Source: Sphingobacteriaceae bacterium DW12 (lineage in GTDB: Bacteria; Bacteroidota; Bacteroidia; Sphingobacteriales; Sphingobacteriaceae). Taken from it: a stretch of DNA of 64,000 nt. The notes below the pieces were generated by a model. It had not been told where the DNA came from. It searched no databases and saw only the letters and a list, made by a program, of their open reading frames with translations. Positions 1 to 8,175 of this stretch are shown one piece after another (position 1 is the stretch's first letter; each line of letters begins with the position of its first letter). A program made the position numbers and the translations under genes. Where the stretch lies: the NCBI GenBank assembly GCA_000783305.1, contig JROE01000004.1, positions 1 through 64,000 of the forward strand, in the 5' to 3' direction.

Positions 1-21
1 GTTCGAGTCCCGTCCAGACCG
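1..21 (+). tRNA. tRNA-Asp, 3' end only (cut by window start)
   Basis: The first 21 bases are identical to the T-arm and acceptor end of the complete tRNA-Asp that begins at 74: T-loop remainder, T-stem and the acceptor strand ccagacc plus discriminator G. It is therefore the tail of an upstream tandem copy. CCA is not encoded. Confidence 0.85.
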
Positions 22-73
22 CTCTTGAAAGTATCTTACTTTCAAAACATCATTACAACAATTAAAATATTTT

Positions 74-147
74 GGTCTGGTAGTTCAGCTGGTTAGAATA
101 CATGCCTGTCACGCATGGGGTCGCGGGTTCGAGTCCCGTCCAGACCG
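74..147 (+). tRNA. tRNA-Asp (GTC anticodon)
   Basis: A full cloverleaf can be folded. The acceptor strands ggtctgg (74-80) and ccagacc (140-146) pair perfectly, the anticodon loop ctgtcac carries GTC, and the T-loop is ttcgagt. The discriminator is G147, as expected for tRNA-Asp, and no CCA is encoded. It is the second of two tandem copies separated by about 52 bp and is followed directly by a terminator, so the pair is probably one transcript. Confidence 0.96.
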
Positions 148-150
148 CTT

Positions 151-178
151 AAAGCATCCTAAAAGGATGCTTTTTTTG
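151..178 (+). terminator. Rho-independent terminator after tRNA-Asp
   Basis: Ten-bp perfect stem (aaagcatcct / aggatgcttt) with a 3-nt loop, ending in a run of seven T. It closes the tandem tRNA-Asp transcript. Confidence 0.9.
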
Positions 179-279
179 TTTGTGGCCTTTTCATTTCGCG
201 GCCTACTATCTTAAGAATTTATCCCCTTCTATCCTGCATGCTTCTCATGGAAGAATACAGGATAGAAGAAAGCTTGTAG

Positions 280-1233
280 TTATTTCAACGGAAATTTGAC
301 ACCATTTTTAGTCATCTTGACAGGCAGGATAAAACCTTGCTCATCGAAATTCAACTCATCAATGCAAGTCTCTCGCTCATTGGCCCCTGTCTTCCCGATG
401 GGTCTACGGTGATAAACGATAAAGTACTTATCTTTATTGGGCACTTTAATGACTGAATGGTGACCAGCTCCTGTCGCTATTGTAGAATCTTGCTCCAGTA
501 TTGTAGCAACCCGCTTGAATGGACCAAAAGGAGAATCAGCAATGGCATAAGCTACTTTGTAGTCGGGACCACCCCATCCTCCTTCGGACCACATAAAATA
601 ATACTTACCATTCCGAATAAACATAAAGGGCCCTTCAACATAATTTTGTGGAGTGACTTCTTTATAAATCTCGCCATCATCAAATGGCACTAGTCCAGTA
701 AAATCATCCTTCAGTTTGACGATGTTACAATGCCGCCATCCTCCATAATACATATAATGCGTTCCGTCGCTGTCCTTAAAGACAAATTGGTCGATGGGTT
801 GAGCTCCATTAACGATTTTATTAATCAGGGGTTTGCCCAATAAATCCCTATATGGCCCTTCGGGTTTATCAGCAACCGATACCCCTATCCCACCGACCTC
901 GCCTTCATGAACGTCATTTGCACCAAAGAAAAGAAAATATTTTCCACCATTTTGAATGACACTAGGAGCCCATAAAGCTTTTTTTGCCCATTTTACCGCA
1001 GCCGTGTCCAAGATACGCTCATGTTTTGTCCAGTGAGCCAAATCATCAGAAGAGAATGCATCAAAAAAGATCTGCTTTTCGTAGGCAGCGGAAAAGGTGG
1101 GGAAAACCCAATATCGGTTATTGTAGACAATACCTTCCGGATCAGCGTACCAACCTTTCACAATAGGATTTTGCTGACCAAGACAGTAAGTAAGGGAAGC
1201 TAAGCTCAAAAGCGTAGTAATCGTTTTTTTCAT
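280..1233 (-). CDS. Glycoside hydrolase family 43 (beta-xylosidase/arabinosidase type), secreted
   Basis: A 317-residue five-bladed beta-propeller glycosidase of the GH43 type, which acts on arabinose- or xylose-containing plant glycans. An N-terminal signal peptide (residues 1-19, ending around CLGQ) indicates export. The three GH43 acidic residues can be placed: Asp31 in WYADPEG (general base), Asp148 in PIDQF (pKa modulator) and Glu200 in YVEGPF (general acid). Length fits a single-domain GH43 with no added carbohydrate-binding module. It stands alone, with no SusC/SusD pair or LacI/AraC regulator beside it, but a perfect 18-bp palindrome lies 70 bp upstream of its start. The exact substrate cannot be read from sequence. 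Confidence 0.9.
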   Translation of the reverse strand: MKKTITTLLSLASLTYCLGQQNPIVKGWYADPEGIVYNNRYWVFPTFSAAYEKQIFFDAFSSDDLAHWTKHERILDTAAVKWAKKALWAPSVIQNGGKYFLFFGANDVHEGEVGGIGVSVADKPEGPYRDLLGKPLINKIVNGAQPIDQFVFKDSDGTHYMYYGGWRHCNIVKLKDDFTGLVPFDDGEIYKEVTPQNYVEGPFMFIRNGKYYFMWSEGGWGGPDYKVAYAIADSPFGPFKRVATILEQDSTIATGAGHHSVIKVPNKDKYFIVYHRRPIGKTGANERETCIDELNFDEQGFILPVKMTKNGVKFPLK

Positions 1234-1302
1234 AAGATATGAATCATATTAAGAAATAAGGTAAAATAGGTTTGTTATCAAGTTGAAGGTACGAAAATCA
1301 TA

Positions 1303-1320
1303 TGATAAAACGTTTTATCA
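1303..1320. promoter_or_regulatory. 18-bp perfect palindrome, possible LacI-type operator of the GH43 gene
   Basis: TGATAAAACGTTTTATCA reads identically on both strands and is centred on CG, like many LacI-family operators. It lies in the divergent region between the GH43 gene (start 70 bp away) and the sigma factor gene (273 bp away). No LacI-family gene is present in the window, so the regulator would act in trans. Operator function is inferred from symmetry and position only. Confidence 0.45.
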
Positions 1321-1500
1321 ATTTAAATTAACAACTGCAAAAAAGGAAAATCAACCTTACTATCGGGTGCTTGATATCTTTGAAGGAGACAAATCACCTA
1401 GAAAAAAATAAATGTTTGAAAGACAACATAGCAGCTATTTCGAACGTTTTTATTCAAAAAAAAGGCCCAACTAATTTTACCCATTTTAAAAAAAATAGCG

Positions 1501-1508
1501 TACGTTTG
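1501..1508 (+). promoter_or_regulatory. Bacteroidota -7 box before the ECF sigma gene
   Basis: TACGTTTG matches the Bacteroidota housekeeping -7 consensus TAnnTTTG and lies 85 bp upstream of the GTG start of the sigma factor. No clear -33 TTG at 17-19 bp is seen. Confidence 0.4.
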
Positions 1509-1592
1509 GAATGGGTAATCGCATACTTTTAACAAAAATTGAAAAATCATCAAAGTAGTTGGGTTACTATTAGTTATAAAAGGTATTAATAG

Positions 1593-2174
1593 GTGAGTAA
1601 GTTCAGCAAGTCTTTCACTTCAGAAAATGATCAGGAGATTGTCGATGGGATTCTCGCTGGTGATAACTTAGCATTAGATGCAATCTATAAGCTTTATTAT
1701 CCCAGCATCAGTCACATGATTCTCCAAAACAACGGCAGTGAAGAAGAAGCAAAGGATATTTTTCAGGAGGCAGTCATCGTCTTATACGATAAAGTTACTT
1801 TCGGAAATTTTGAGTTGAAGAGTAAACTGAAAACCTATCTTTATTCGATTTGCAGACGACTTTGGCTTAAGCAGCTCAATCGTAGTGGCGCATCTTATGC
1901 GACGAATGACATCAATGATTATCAAGACACCCTCCAATATGAGGATGATATAGCCAAGCACGAAGAACAGGACCTCAAGTTTTCCCAAATGGAGGCAGCA
2001 ATGAACAAGTTGGGTGAGCCGTGCAAGACTATTCTTCAGGATTTTTATATCAACAATCATTCGATGCAGGAAATCTGCGAAAAGTTCGGTTACACGAATA
2101 CTGACAATGCCAAGACTCAAAAGTACAAATGCCTACAAAGGCTGAAGAAATTATTTTTTCTGAACGACAATTGA
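1593..2174 (+). CDS. ECF-type RNA polymerase sigma-70 family factor
   Basis: A 193-residue sigma factor with region 2 (about residues 28-95, including the DIFQEAVIVLYDK stretch) and region 4 (about 130-190, helix-turn-helix around MQEICEKFGYTN). It would direct RNA polymerase to a small regulon. The start is GTG at 1593, since no in-frame ATG gives the complete N-terminus. It is followed after 32 bp by a membrane-anchored trypsin-like protease gene, in the position where an anti-sigma factor is usually found. The two genes end at a shared terminator and look like one operon. The inducing signal is unknown. Confidence 0.92.
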   Translation: MSKFSKSFTSENDQEIVDGILAGDNLALDAIYKLYYPSISHMILQNNGSEEEAKDIFQEAVIVLYDKVTFGNFELKSKLKTYLYSICRRLWLKQLNRSGASYATNDINDYQDTLQYEDDIAKHEEQDLKFSQMEAAMNKLGEPCKTILQDFYINNHSMQEICEKFGYTNTDNAKTQKYKCLQRLKKLFFLNDN

Positions 2175-2206
2175 ATTATAACTAACAACAAAAAGGGGTC
2201 AGCGAA

Positions 2207-3322
2207 ATGACAATGATGAGTCAACAAGAGTTTTACGATTTAGCAGATCGATACATACAAGACAAAATGTCGGTTGGAGAACGTAAGTCCTTTGAAATTT
2301 TCTGTGCCGAAAATCCGAGCTTCAGTATTCAATTGAAACAACATAAAGCATTCATTACCGATATGAATTTAAATGCTTCCCGTCAAGCATTCAAATCGCA
2401 ATTGGGCCATAGTGCAAAGATGTACCATCAAATGACTGAAAAAGCATCTCCAAAAGAAAATAAGGATACCCCCATTGTCCCGATTTGGGAACGCTTCAAG
2501 CTTAATATAGCAGTAGCTGCTGCTGTAGCTATCATATCTGTATTCTCGACATTGTGGATGAGCGGATACTATAAAAACCTTCAAAAAACATCTACAGATT
2601 ATAGTGCTTTAAAACGGGATATGAATAATGTGAAGCGGAATGTTAATGAACATAATGCGGCACTACGAAATATCAATACCGAAAAAAAGAATGCAAATAA
2701 AGCAGATAGTCATTTTGGAGCTACCGGATTTATGGTGACCAAAGACGGCTATGTCGTAACCAATTATCACGTGATTACTGGAGCTGACTCCATCCACCTT
2801 CAAAATAATAAAGGGGAGTCTTTCAAAGCAAATGTAGTCTATGCTGATGCTGCTAGGGACCTCGCTGTATTGCATATCAATGATGAGGCTTTCAAAAAAT
2901 TAAAAAATATCCCTTATACATTCAAATCTCGAGCGTCGGACTTAGGTGAAGACATCTATACAATAGGATTTCCTAGGGATGAGGCTGTATATGGCCAAGG
3001 TTACTTAAGTTCTGCCACTGGCTATGCTGGTGATACTATCGCGTATCAAATATCCATTCCAGTCAATCCTGGCAACAGCGGGGGACCTGTATTGGATAGT
3101 AGAGGTAATGTAATCGGTATTATCAGTGGTAAACAGACGGGAATTGACGGAGCTGGATTTGCAATCAAAACGAAAGTGTTGCTACAAGCACTAAATGAAA
3201 TCCCGGCAGATTCACTTGAAGGCGATATCATTCTCAATAAGAAAAATACGTTGTACAATCTTTCGCGGACAGATCAAATTAAACAGATGCAAGATTATAT
3301 ATACATGGTAAAAGTCTTTTAG
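2207..3322 (+). CDS. Membrane-anchored trypsin-like (S1C/HtrA-type) serine protease
   Basis: 371 residues in four parts. The cytoplasmic N-terminal domain (1-95) has the length and charge of an anti-sigma N-domain (FYDLADRYIQDKMS...). One membrane helix spans about 99-121. A coiled-coil linker covers about 125-165. The periplasmic trypsin-like domain covers about 170-340, with His188 (NYHV), Asp218 (ARDLAVL) and Ser291 (GNSGGP). No PDZ domain follows, unlike DegP/DegS. Its place directly behind an ECF sigma gene and its topology suggest that it senses envelope conditions and controls that sigma factor. This is inference; the protease assignment itself is secure. Confidence 0.9.
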   Translation: MTMMSQQEFYDLADRYIQDKMSVGERKSFEIFCAENPSFSIQLKQHKAFITDMNLNASRQAFKSQLGHSAKMYHQMTEKASPKENKDTPIVPIWERFKLNIAVAAAVAIISVFSTLWMSGYYKNLQKTSTDYSALKRDMNNVKRNVNEHNAALRNINTEKKNANKADSHFGATGFMVTKDGYVVTNYHVITGADSIHLQNNKGESFKANVVYADAARDLAVLHINDEAFKKLKNIPYTFKSRASDLGEDIYTIGFPRDEAVYGQGYLSSATGYAGDTIAYQISIPVNPGNSGGPVLDSRGNVIGIISGKQTGIDGAGFAIKTKVLLQALNEIPADSLEGDIILNKKNTLYNLSRTDQIKQMQDYIYMVKVF

Positions 3323-3335
3323 ACGTTATACTTAC

Positions 3336-3373
3336 AAAAAAGGCCCTTTTCAAATGGAAAGGGCCTTTTTTGT
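3336..3373 (+). terminator. Rho-independent terminator of the sigma/protease operon
   Basis: aaaaaaggccctttt is followed by a short loop and then its complement ending in T6. It sits 14 bp after the protease stop codon. Confidence 0.85.
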
Positions 3374-3473
3374 AAATGGACATTTTTGTAGTCCATATGA
3401 CAAGTCATGAACAATTAATTTCGGACGAAATCTTTCATAATTTTTTTATATTCGGAATATCAACATAAGATAT

Positions 3474-4958
3474 ATGCGTACTTTCTCGTTTCAAAGGATA
3501 ATAATATTCATCATCTTTCTATTAGGAACGTGCTCTACATTTGCACAGTATTCAATAGAGCAAGTACCCAATCCCAAAGAAAAGGGACAAGACTACTTCA
3601 TTAGCAATCCAGATGCGATATTGAGAAGTGATACCGAACAATTGCTTAATGAGATGGCGGTAGAAATAGAAGTCCGGACAAAAGCCGAAGTAGCAATTGT
3701 CGTTGTCGGTGATTTTGAAGGGGATGATGATTTTCAGTTTGCACATCAACTATTTAACACTTGGGGAATAGGGAAAGCAGAAGCCAATAATGGCCTACTA
3801 CTTTTCATCGGGACGAATCGACACTATTATCGATTTATAACGGGATATGGGATGGAAGCTATACTACCCGATGCCTATCTTAAGAGAATCGGTGAAGAAT
3901 TCCTAGTCCCACATTTCAAAAACTCCGATTATGACGCTGGTGTGTTGGCGGCAATGAGAGTAATCAAACAGGCATTATTAACGCCCGATGCGACAAAAGA
4001 GCTTGATCGCATTTTTAAACAGAACAATTCTTTTTGGTTCAAGCATGGCGAATTACTTCAACGATCTGGATTTGTAGTATTTTTATTTTTAATAGCCTAC
4101 CTGATAACAGGTGTAATCACCAAAACGCTAGTAGGGCCCGTAAAGATTAAAAAAGGACTACATCCCTTAGCGAGTGGCTGTGGGTGCTTTCTAGTGCTCA
4201 TGTTTATTAGCATTTTTGTATTTGCATTTGGCTTCAACAATATCGAAGAAGTATTCCGTCTGCGCAATCTCCCCATATTTTTGGCCATACTAGGTAGCCT
4301 TGTTGTAGCGATGAAGTACAATGACGGTCGCAATAGCATCAGCAACTCCTATAAGGACGAAGAAAGTAAACTACAGGCACTTTCCAAATTTTCCTTGCGG
4401 ACTTTTATACCTATGTTGCTAGCACCGTTAGCTCTTTTTGATTTCTTTAGTATCATGCGGTCTAATAATAAAACTAAAGTTCGCTTTGTACCTCCAGACA
4501 ACACGGGCGACTGGGAACGTCTTAATAAGGATACGAACGCCACCAAAGAACTCAATAAAAATCTTGATAAAGGACAGCTTACCGAACAAAGGATAGGATC
4601 TAGGGTCTTTGAGCATTGGAGGAATAAAAAAAACTACCAAATAAAGATCATTGGCTTCAATGGAGCCCAAGCTGATGACTACGAAATCTGTCCGAAATGC
4701 CAATACCTCACTTATAGCAAGCCCTATGTGGACACGATTAAACAAGCAACCTACTCCTCTTCAGGACTAGGCATGGAGAAACAAGATTGTAAAAATTGTC
4801 ATCATAAATTGGAGCTAGGAGAAGTTATCATCCCTATCAAGGTACGCAGCACGTCATCGGGCTCTTCAAGCTCATCAGGAGGAAGCGGCTCTAGTTCCAG
4901 CAGGGGGAGTTTTGGAGGTGGTTCAAGTGGTGGTGGTGGTGCTGGCGGACGCTGGTAA
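3474..4958 (+). CDS. TPM-domain membrane protein with zinc-ribbon and Gly/Ser-rich tail
   Basis: 494 residues. A signal peptide (about 1-24, ending TFA) is followed by a TPM domain (about 30-170), the fold of Psb32/YgcG-type proteins linked to membrane-protein repair in other organisms. Three or four membrane helices follow between about 200 and 330, then a C-terminal region with two CxxC pairs (CPKC near 407, CKNC near 437) that look like a zinc ribbon. The last 35 residues are almost only Gly and Ser and end in GGRW, a tail common in YgcG/TPM_phosphatase proteins. Monocistronic. The biochemical function is not established for this family in bacteria. Confidence 0.82.
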   Translation: MRTFSFQRIIIFIIFLLGTCSTFAQYSIEQVPNPKEKGQDYFISNPDAILRSDTEQLLNEMAVEIEVRTKAEVAIVVVGDFEGDDDFQFAHQLFNTWGIGKAEANNGLLLFIGTNRHYYRFITGYGMEAILPDAYLKRIGEEFLVPHFKNSDYDAGVLAAMRVIKQALLTPDATKELDRIFKQNNSFWFKHGELLQRSGFVVFLFLIAYLITGVITKTLVGPVKIKKGLHPLASGCGCFLVLMFISIFVFAFGFNNIEEVFRLRNLPIFLAILGSLVVAMKYNDGRNSISNSYKDEESKLQALSKFSLRTFIPMLLAPLALFDFFSIMRSNNKTKVRFVPPDNTGDWERLNKDTNATKELNKNLDKGQLTEQRIGSRVFEHWRNKKNYQIKIIGFNGAQADDYEICPKCQYLTYSKPYVDTIKQATYSSSGLGMEKQDCKNCHHKLELGEVIIPIKVRSTSSGSSSSSGGSGSSSSRGSFGGGSSGGGGAGGRW

Positions 4959-4961
4959 ACG

Positions 4962-4990
4962 AAAAAGAGCTGGAAATAATCCCAGCTCTC
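4962..4990. terminator. Terminator between convergent TPM and peroxiredoxin genes
   Basis: Perfect 8-bp stem agagctgg/ccagctct with an 8-nt loop. A run of five A on the left serves as a T-run for the minus-strand peroxiredoxin transcript. The right side (ctctctattta) is a poorer tail for the plus strand. Confidence 0.65.
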
Positions 4991-5009
4991 TCTATTTATT
5001 CCTCTTGTC

Positions 5010-5645
5010 CTAAAGGTTCGGTTGTGGTGTTGTACGCAAATATGGTTTTATCTCTTTAAATCCTTTTGGGAACTTGGCTGGAATATCTTCCGTCTTGATT
5101 GCTGGAACCACAATCACATCTTCACCATGTTTCCAATCTGCAGGAGTAGCTACAGAATAATCGGCAGTCAGTTGCAATGAATCAATAACGCGCAAGATTT
5201 CGTCAAAATTACGCCCAGTAGAGGCTGGATAGGTTAAAGTCAACTTGACTTTCTTATCCGGGCCAATAATAAATACAGAACGAACAGTGGCAGTAGCAGA
5301 AGCGTTAGGATGAATCATATCGTATAGCTCAGAGATATGACGGTCCTCATCAGCGACTATCGGAAAATTGACCGTAGTACCTTGGGTCTCATTGATATCT
5401 TTCACCCAGCCATGATGGTCTTCCAAATTGTCAACACTAAGTGCAAGAGCCTTTACTCCTCTTTTGTCAAATTCTGATTTCAGCTTAGCCGTCCTTCCTA
5501 ATTCAGTCGTACAGACTGGCGTATAGTCAGAGGGGTGTGAAAAGAATACGACCCAACTATCTTTAATATAATCGTGAAAATCGATTTCTCCTATTGTTGT
5601 CTGCGCTTTGAAGTTTGGCGCTTCATCTCCTAGTCTTAAACTCAT
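5010..5645 (-). CDS. 1-Cys peroxiredoxin (Prx6 subfamily)
   Basis: 211 residues. The peroxidatic site is HPSDYTPVC with Cys45, and no other cysteine exists in the protein, so it is a true 1-Cys enzyme needing an external reductant. The C-terminal extension (about 150-211) is typical of the Prx6 subfamily. It reduces hydrogen peroxide and alkyl hydroperoxides in the cytoplasm. The start ATG is 38 bp downstream of a near-consensus promoter. Monocistronic, and convergent with the TPM gene. Confidence 0.95.
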   Translation of the reverse strand: MSLRLGDEAPNFKAQTTIGEIDFHDYIKDSWVVFFSHPSDYTPVCTTELGRTAKLKSEFDKRGVKALALSVDNLEDHHGWVKDINETQGTTVNFPIVADEDRHISELYDMIHPNASATATVRSVFIIGPDKKVKLTLTYPASTGRNFDEILRVIDSLQLTADYSVATPADWKHGEDVIVVPAIKTEDIPAKFPKGFKEIKPYLRTTPQPNL

Positions 5646-5682
5646 AATTTATCAAGATTTAATGTACAAATTATTTACTCTA

Positions 5683-5712
5683 CAAATATAGTAGATTTTA
5701 TATTGCCACCAA
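5683..5712 (-). promoter_or_regulatory. Promoter of the peroxiredoxin gene
   Basis: On the minus strand TATATTTG (5690-5683) is preceded after 19 nt by TTG (5712-5710), which fits the Bacteroidota consensus TTG-N17-19-TAnnTTTG. It is 38 bp from the start codon. Confidence 0.6.
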
Positions 5713-5787
5713 CTACCTCAGCTAAAAAGTGACACACCAAAGACTATTATTTTAAGTTTTTATTATGCGTGCATAATAAAATTTTGA

Positions 5788-5795
5788 TATATTTG
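5788..5795 (+). promoter_or_regulatory. -7 box of the acyl-CoA dehydrogenase gene
   Basis: TATATTTG matches the Bacteroidota -7 consensus and lies 28 bp before the ATG at 5823. It rules out the longer reading frame that opens at 5769, because transcription would start downstream of that codon. Confidence 0.55.
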
Positions 5796-5822
5796 GTTAT
5801 AAACCTTCAAAATGAATATGTT

Positions 5823-6962
5823 ATGATATTTGAAATCAGCGAAGAACATAAAATGATACGGGATGCTGCGCGAGACTTTGCACAGCAGGACCTCAAACCT
5901 GGAGTGATAGAACGGGATGAGTCAGCAAAATTTCCTTTCGAACATGTAAAGCAAATGGGACAATTGGGTTTTATGGGAATGATGGTCGATCCTCAATATA
6001 ATGGGGCGGGTATGGATACACTAGCCTACACCCTCGTGTTAGAAGAGATATCAAAGATTGATGCGTCGGCAGCTGTAATCATGTCGGCAAATAACTCGCT
6101 GGTGTGTTACGGATTGAACGAATTCGGGACAGCCAATCAAAAAGAGAAGTATCTAAAACCGTTAGCATCTGGGGAAAAACTGGGTGCATTTGCCCTGTCA
6201 GAGCCCGAAGCAGGATCCGACGCTACCTCACAACACACCATTGCAGAAGATATGGGAGATTACTATCTTTTGAACGGCACGAAGAATTGGATTACAAACG
6301 GCGGCAATGCAGATATCTATCTTGTAATTGCACAAACTCATATCGATAAAGGTCATCGCGGTATTAATGTATTGATTGTGGATAAAAACACAGCCGGATT
6401 TAGCATTGGTCCAAAGGAAAACAAATTGGGAATTCGTAGTTCAGATACGCACGCCTTGATGTTCACTGATGTCAAGATTCCAAAAGAAAACCGAATTGGA
6501 GAAGATGGGTTTGGATTTAAATTTGCGATGAAGACACTGGATGGTGGACGAATCGGTATAGCAGCACAAGCTCTAGGGATTGCGGCGGGAGCATATGAAC
6601 TCTCTTTGGCATACGCTAAGGAGCGCAAAACATTTGGCAAACCTATCTGTGAGCATCAAGCCATACAGTTCAAACTCGCCGATATGGAAGTAGAAATAGA
6701 AGCAGCACGATTACTGATTCACAAAGCGGCCTGGCTAAAAGATACTGGACAACCTTATGGGAAAGCAGCGGCTATCGCCAAGTTATACGCATCCGAAGTC
6801 GCTATGCGAACCACTATTGAGGCCGTACAGATCCATGGTGGTTACGGCTATGTAAAGGAATATCACGTAGAACGCCTCATGCGGGATGCCAAGATTACCC
6901 AGATATATGAGGGCACATCTGAAATACAGCGGTTAGTCATCGCACGAGAAATCTTAAAATAA
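5823..6962 (+). CDS. Acyl-CoA dehydrogenase
   Basis: 379 residues from the ATG at 5823 (MIFEISEEHK), chosen because the -7 box lies between this codon and the upstream in-frame start. It has the full three-part acyl-CoA dehydrogenase fold: N-terminal helical domain, beta-domain with FALSEPEAGSD and WITNGG, and C-terminal helical domain with RKTFGKPI and QIHGGYGY. The C-terminal QIYEGTSEIQR carries the catalytic Glu of short/medium-chain enzymes. It oxidises a fatty or branched-chain acyl-CoA with FAD and passes electrons to ETF. Substrate length cannot be decided. It stands alone, with a terminator just downstream. Confidence 0.95.
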   Translation: MIFEISEEHKMIRDAARDFAQQDLKPGVIERDESAKFPFEHVKQMGQLGFMGMMVDPQYNGAGMDTLAYTLVLEEISKIDASAAVIMSANNSLVCYGLNEFGTANQKEKYLKPLASGEKLGAFALSEPEAGSDATSQHTIAEDMGDYYLLNGTKNWITNGGNADIYLVIAQTHIDKGHRGINVLIVDKNTAGFSIGPKENKLGIRSSDTHALMFTDVKIPKENRIGEDGFGFKFAMKTLDGGRIGIAAQALGIAAGAYELSLAYAKERKTFGKPICEHQAIQFKLADMEVEIEAARLLIHKAAWLKDTGQPYGKAAAIAKLYASEVAMRTTIEAVQIHGGYGYVKEYHVERLMRDAKITQIYEGTSEIQRLVIAREILK

Positions 6963-6987
6963 GGATTGGGGATTACAAATCGATTTT

Positions 6988-7020
6988 AAAGGATTTGGGA
7001 ATATTGTTTCCCAATCTTTT
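6988..7020. terminator. Terminator between convergent acyl-CoA dehydrogenase and unknown gene
   Basis: aaaggatttgggaa pairs with ttcccaatcttt, with bulges in the left arm, around a short loop and ends in T4. Placed 25 bp after the dehydrogenase stop. Confidence 0.6.
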
Positions 7021-7032
7021 AAGACCTATAGA

Positions 7033-8022
7033 TTATGATCGTGGCAAATCCAATTGACTATTCGGAATAAATTGACCATCCTCATCTTGAATGAAGCTCA
7101 TCGGCTGCTCAGGATTTTTGATAATCTCGAAAAGTATAAAGCCCCATGGTTTCCAAAAATTTTCTAATACTTGACCGTACGTCTTAATCTGCCAGTGGTC
7201 AAAGATAGGTTTCATAGACATATCTGCTAGCGGCATGGGCTCTATATACACTTTATGGGGAGTCTGTAAATAGGTATATTCCGGTAAGCGGTTAAATAAA
7301 TATGACGAATAAAAGTAACGTGCGGCCAATTCTTCAAATTGAATCGGATGCAATGTCTGTCCTTTTACTAAAGCTAGACTATCCTCGTGATAAATATTAT
7401 TGGTTGCATTATCTTGTAGACAGGAAATCAGACCGAAATCATTCATGCGTAGAGAGAAAATGAGTGTATTGATTTCATCCCTATAAATAAAGGTCTGCTC
7501 GGGGTTATCAACAGGTACAACTACCAGTGAAAATGGCAGTGTATTTTCGAACTCCATTGGTATCAATAAGGACTGCAACATGGCATGTAGATTCTTGAAC
7601 TTCTGGACCAATACCTGGGAAAAATTCATTTCTTCACCCGAGAGAACCTGCTGGCGAATCCCGGATTGAATTTCATTAAAAACAACTCCATAGACAATTT
7701 TTGCCATCCATTGAAAGAGAACAACGGGTGAAAGCTCTTTCACGGCAGCATACCCTTCAGCAAATGCACGCTCCACTTCGCTTTCCATCTTTTCAATCGC
7801 TAATGCGGCGTCTACGGAACATGGCAACTTCAACGATTTATAGGTGACGATGCTTTCATCCAGCATCTTAAAAGGTTTATCTTCCAAGTCAAATGCACGC
7901 ATCATCCATATCGGAAAGACTTGTATCTGTTCATCTGTAGAGACTAAAGCTTGCCCCGTCAAAAAACAGGTTGCATTATCGAACTTAAATGCTTTAAAGG
8001 GATTGTATAATGTTGTTGACAT
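7033..8022 (-). CDS. Conserved-looking protein of unknown function, 329 residues
   Basis: I do not recognise this family. The protein is soluble, with no signal peptide or membrane helix. It begins with FDNATCFLTGQ, which resembles the first half of an HNH or zinc-knuckle motif, but no second CxxC or HxxxC pair is visible. Hydrophobic and aromatic residues are frequent (FQWMAKIVYGVVF, FWKPWGFILFEII), giving the look of a helical folded domain. Codon use matches the neighbours, and the frame is long and uninterrupted, so it is a real gene. It is monocistronic between a terminator and a divergent membrane-protein gene. No function can be inferred from context. Confidence 0.75.
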   Translation of the reverse strand: MSTTLYNPFKAFKFDNATCFLTGQALVSTDEQIQVFPIWMMRAFDLEDKPFKMLDESIVTYKSLKLPCSVDAALAIEKMESEVERAFAEGYAAVKELSPVVLFQWMAKIVYGVVFNEIQSGIRQQVLSGEEMNFSQVLVQKFKNLHAMLQSLLIPMEFENTLPFSLVVVPVDNPEQTFIYRDEINTLIFSLRMNDFGLISCLQDNATNNIYHEDSLALVKGQTLHPIQFEELAARYFYSSYLFNRLPEYTYLQTPHKVYIEPMPLADMSMKPIFDHWQIKTYGQVLENFWKPWGFILFEIIKNPEQPMSFIQDEDGQFIPNSQLDLPRS

Positions 8023-8175
8023 AAGACTACAAAACTAGCTTTTTTGGTATATATAACCGTTTATTTACTGTCATGAATCTAATTAAAATTTGATTATGGA
8101 ATATATGAACAGTTTTCATCTCATTAGTAGCTTTAATTACGTGAATAATATATAACCATCTTAAATCATTAACCT

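Noticed and set aside
74-147. tRNA-Asp as an integration (att) site
   Set aside because: The upstream fragment is a tandem tRNA copy cut by the window edge, and no integrase or direct repeat further downstream was seen.
5769-5822. Longer N-terminus of the acyl-CoA dehydrogenase
   Set aside because: The promoter -7 box lies within this stretch, and the added residues do not resemble the family N-terminus.
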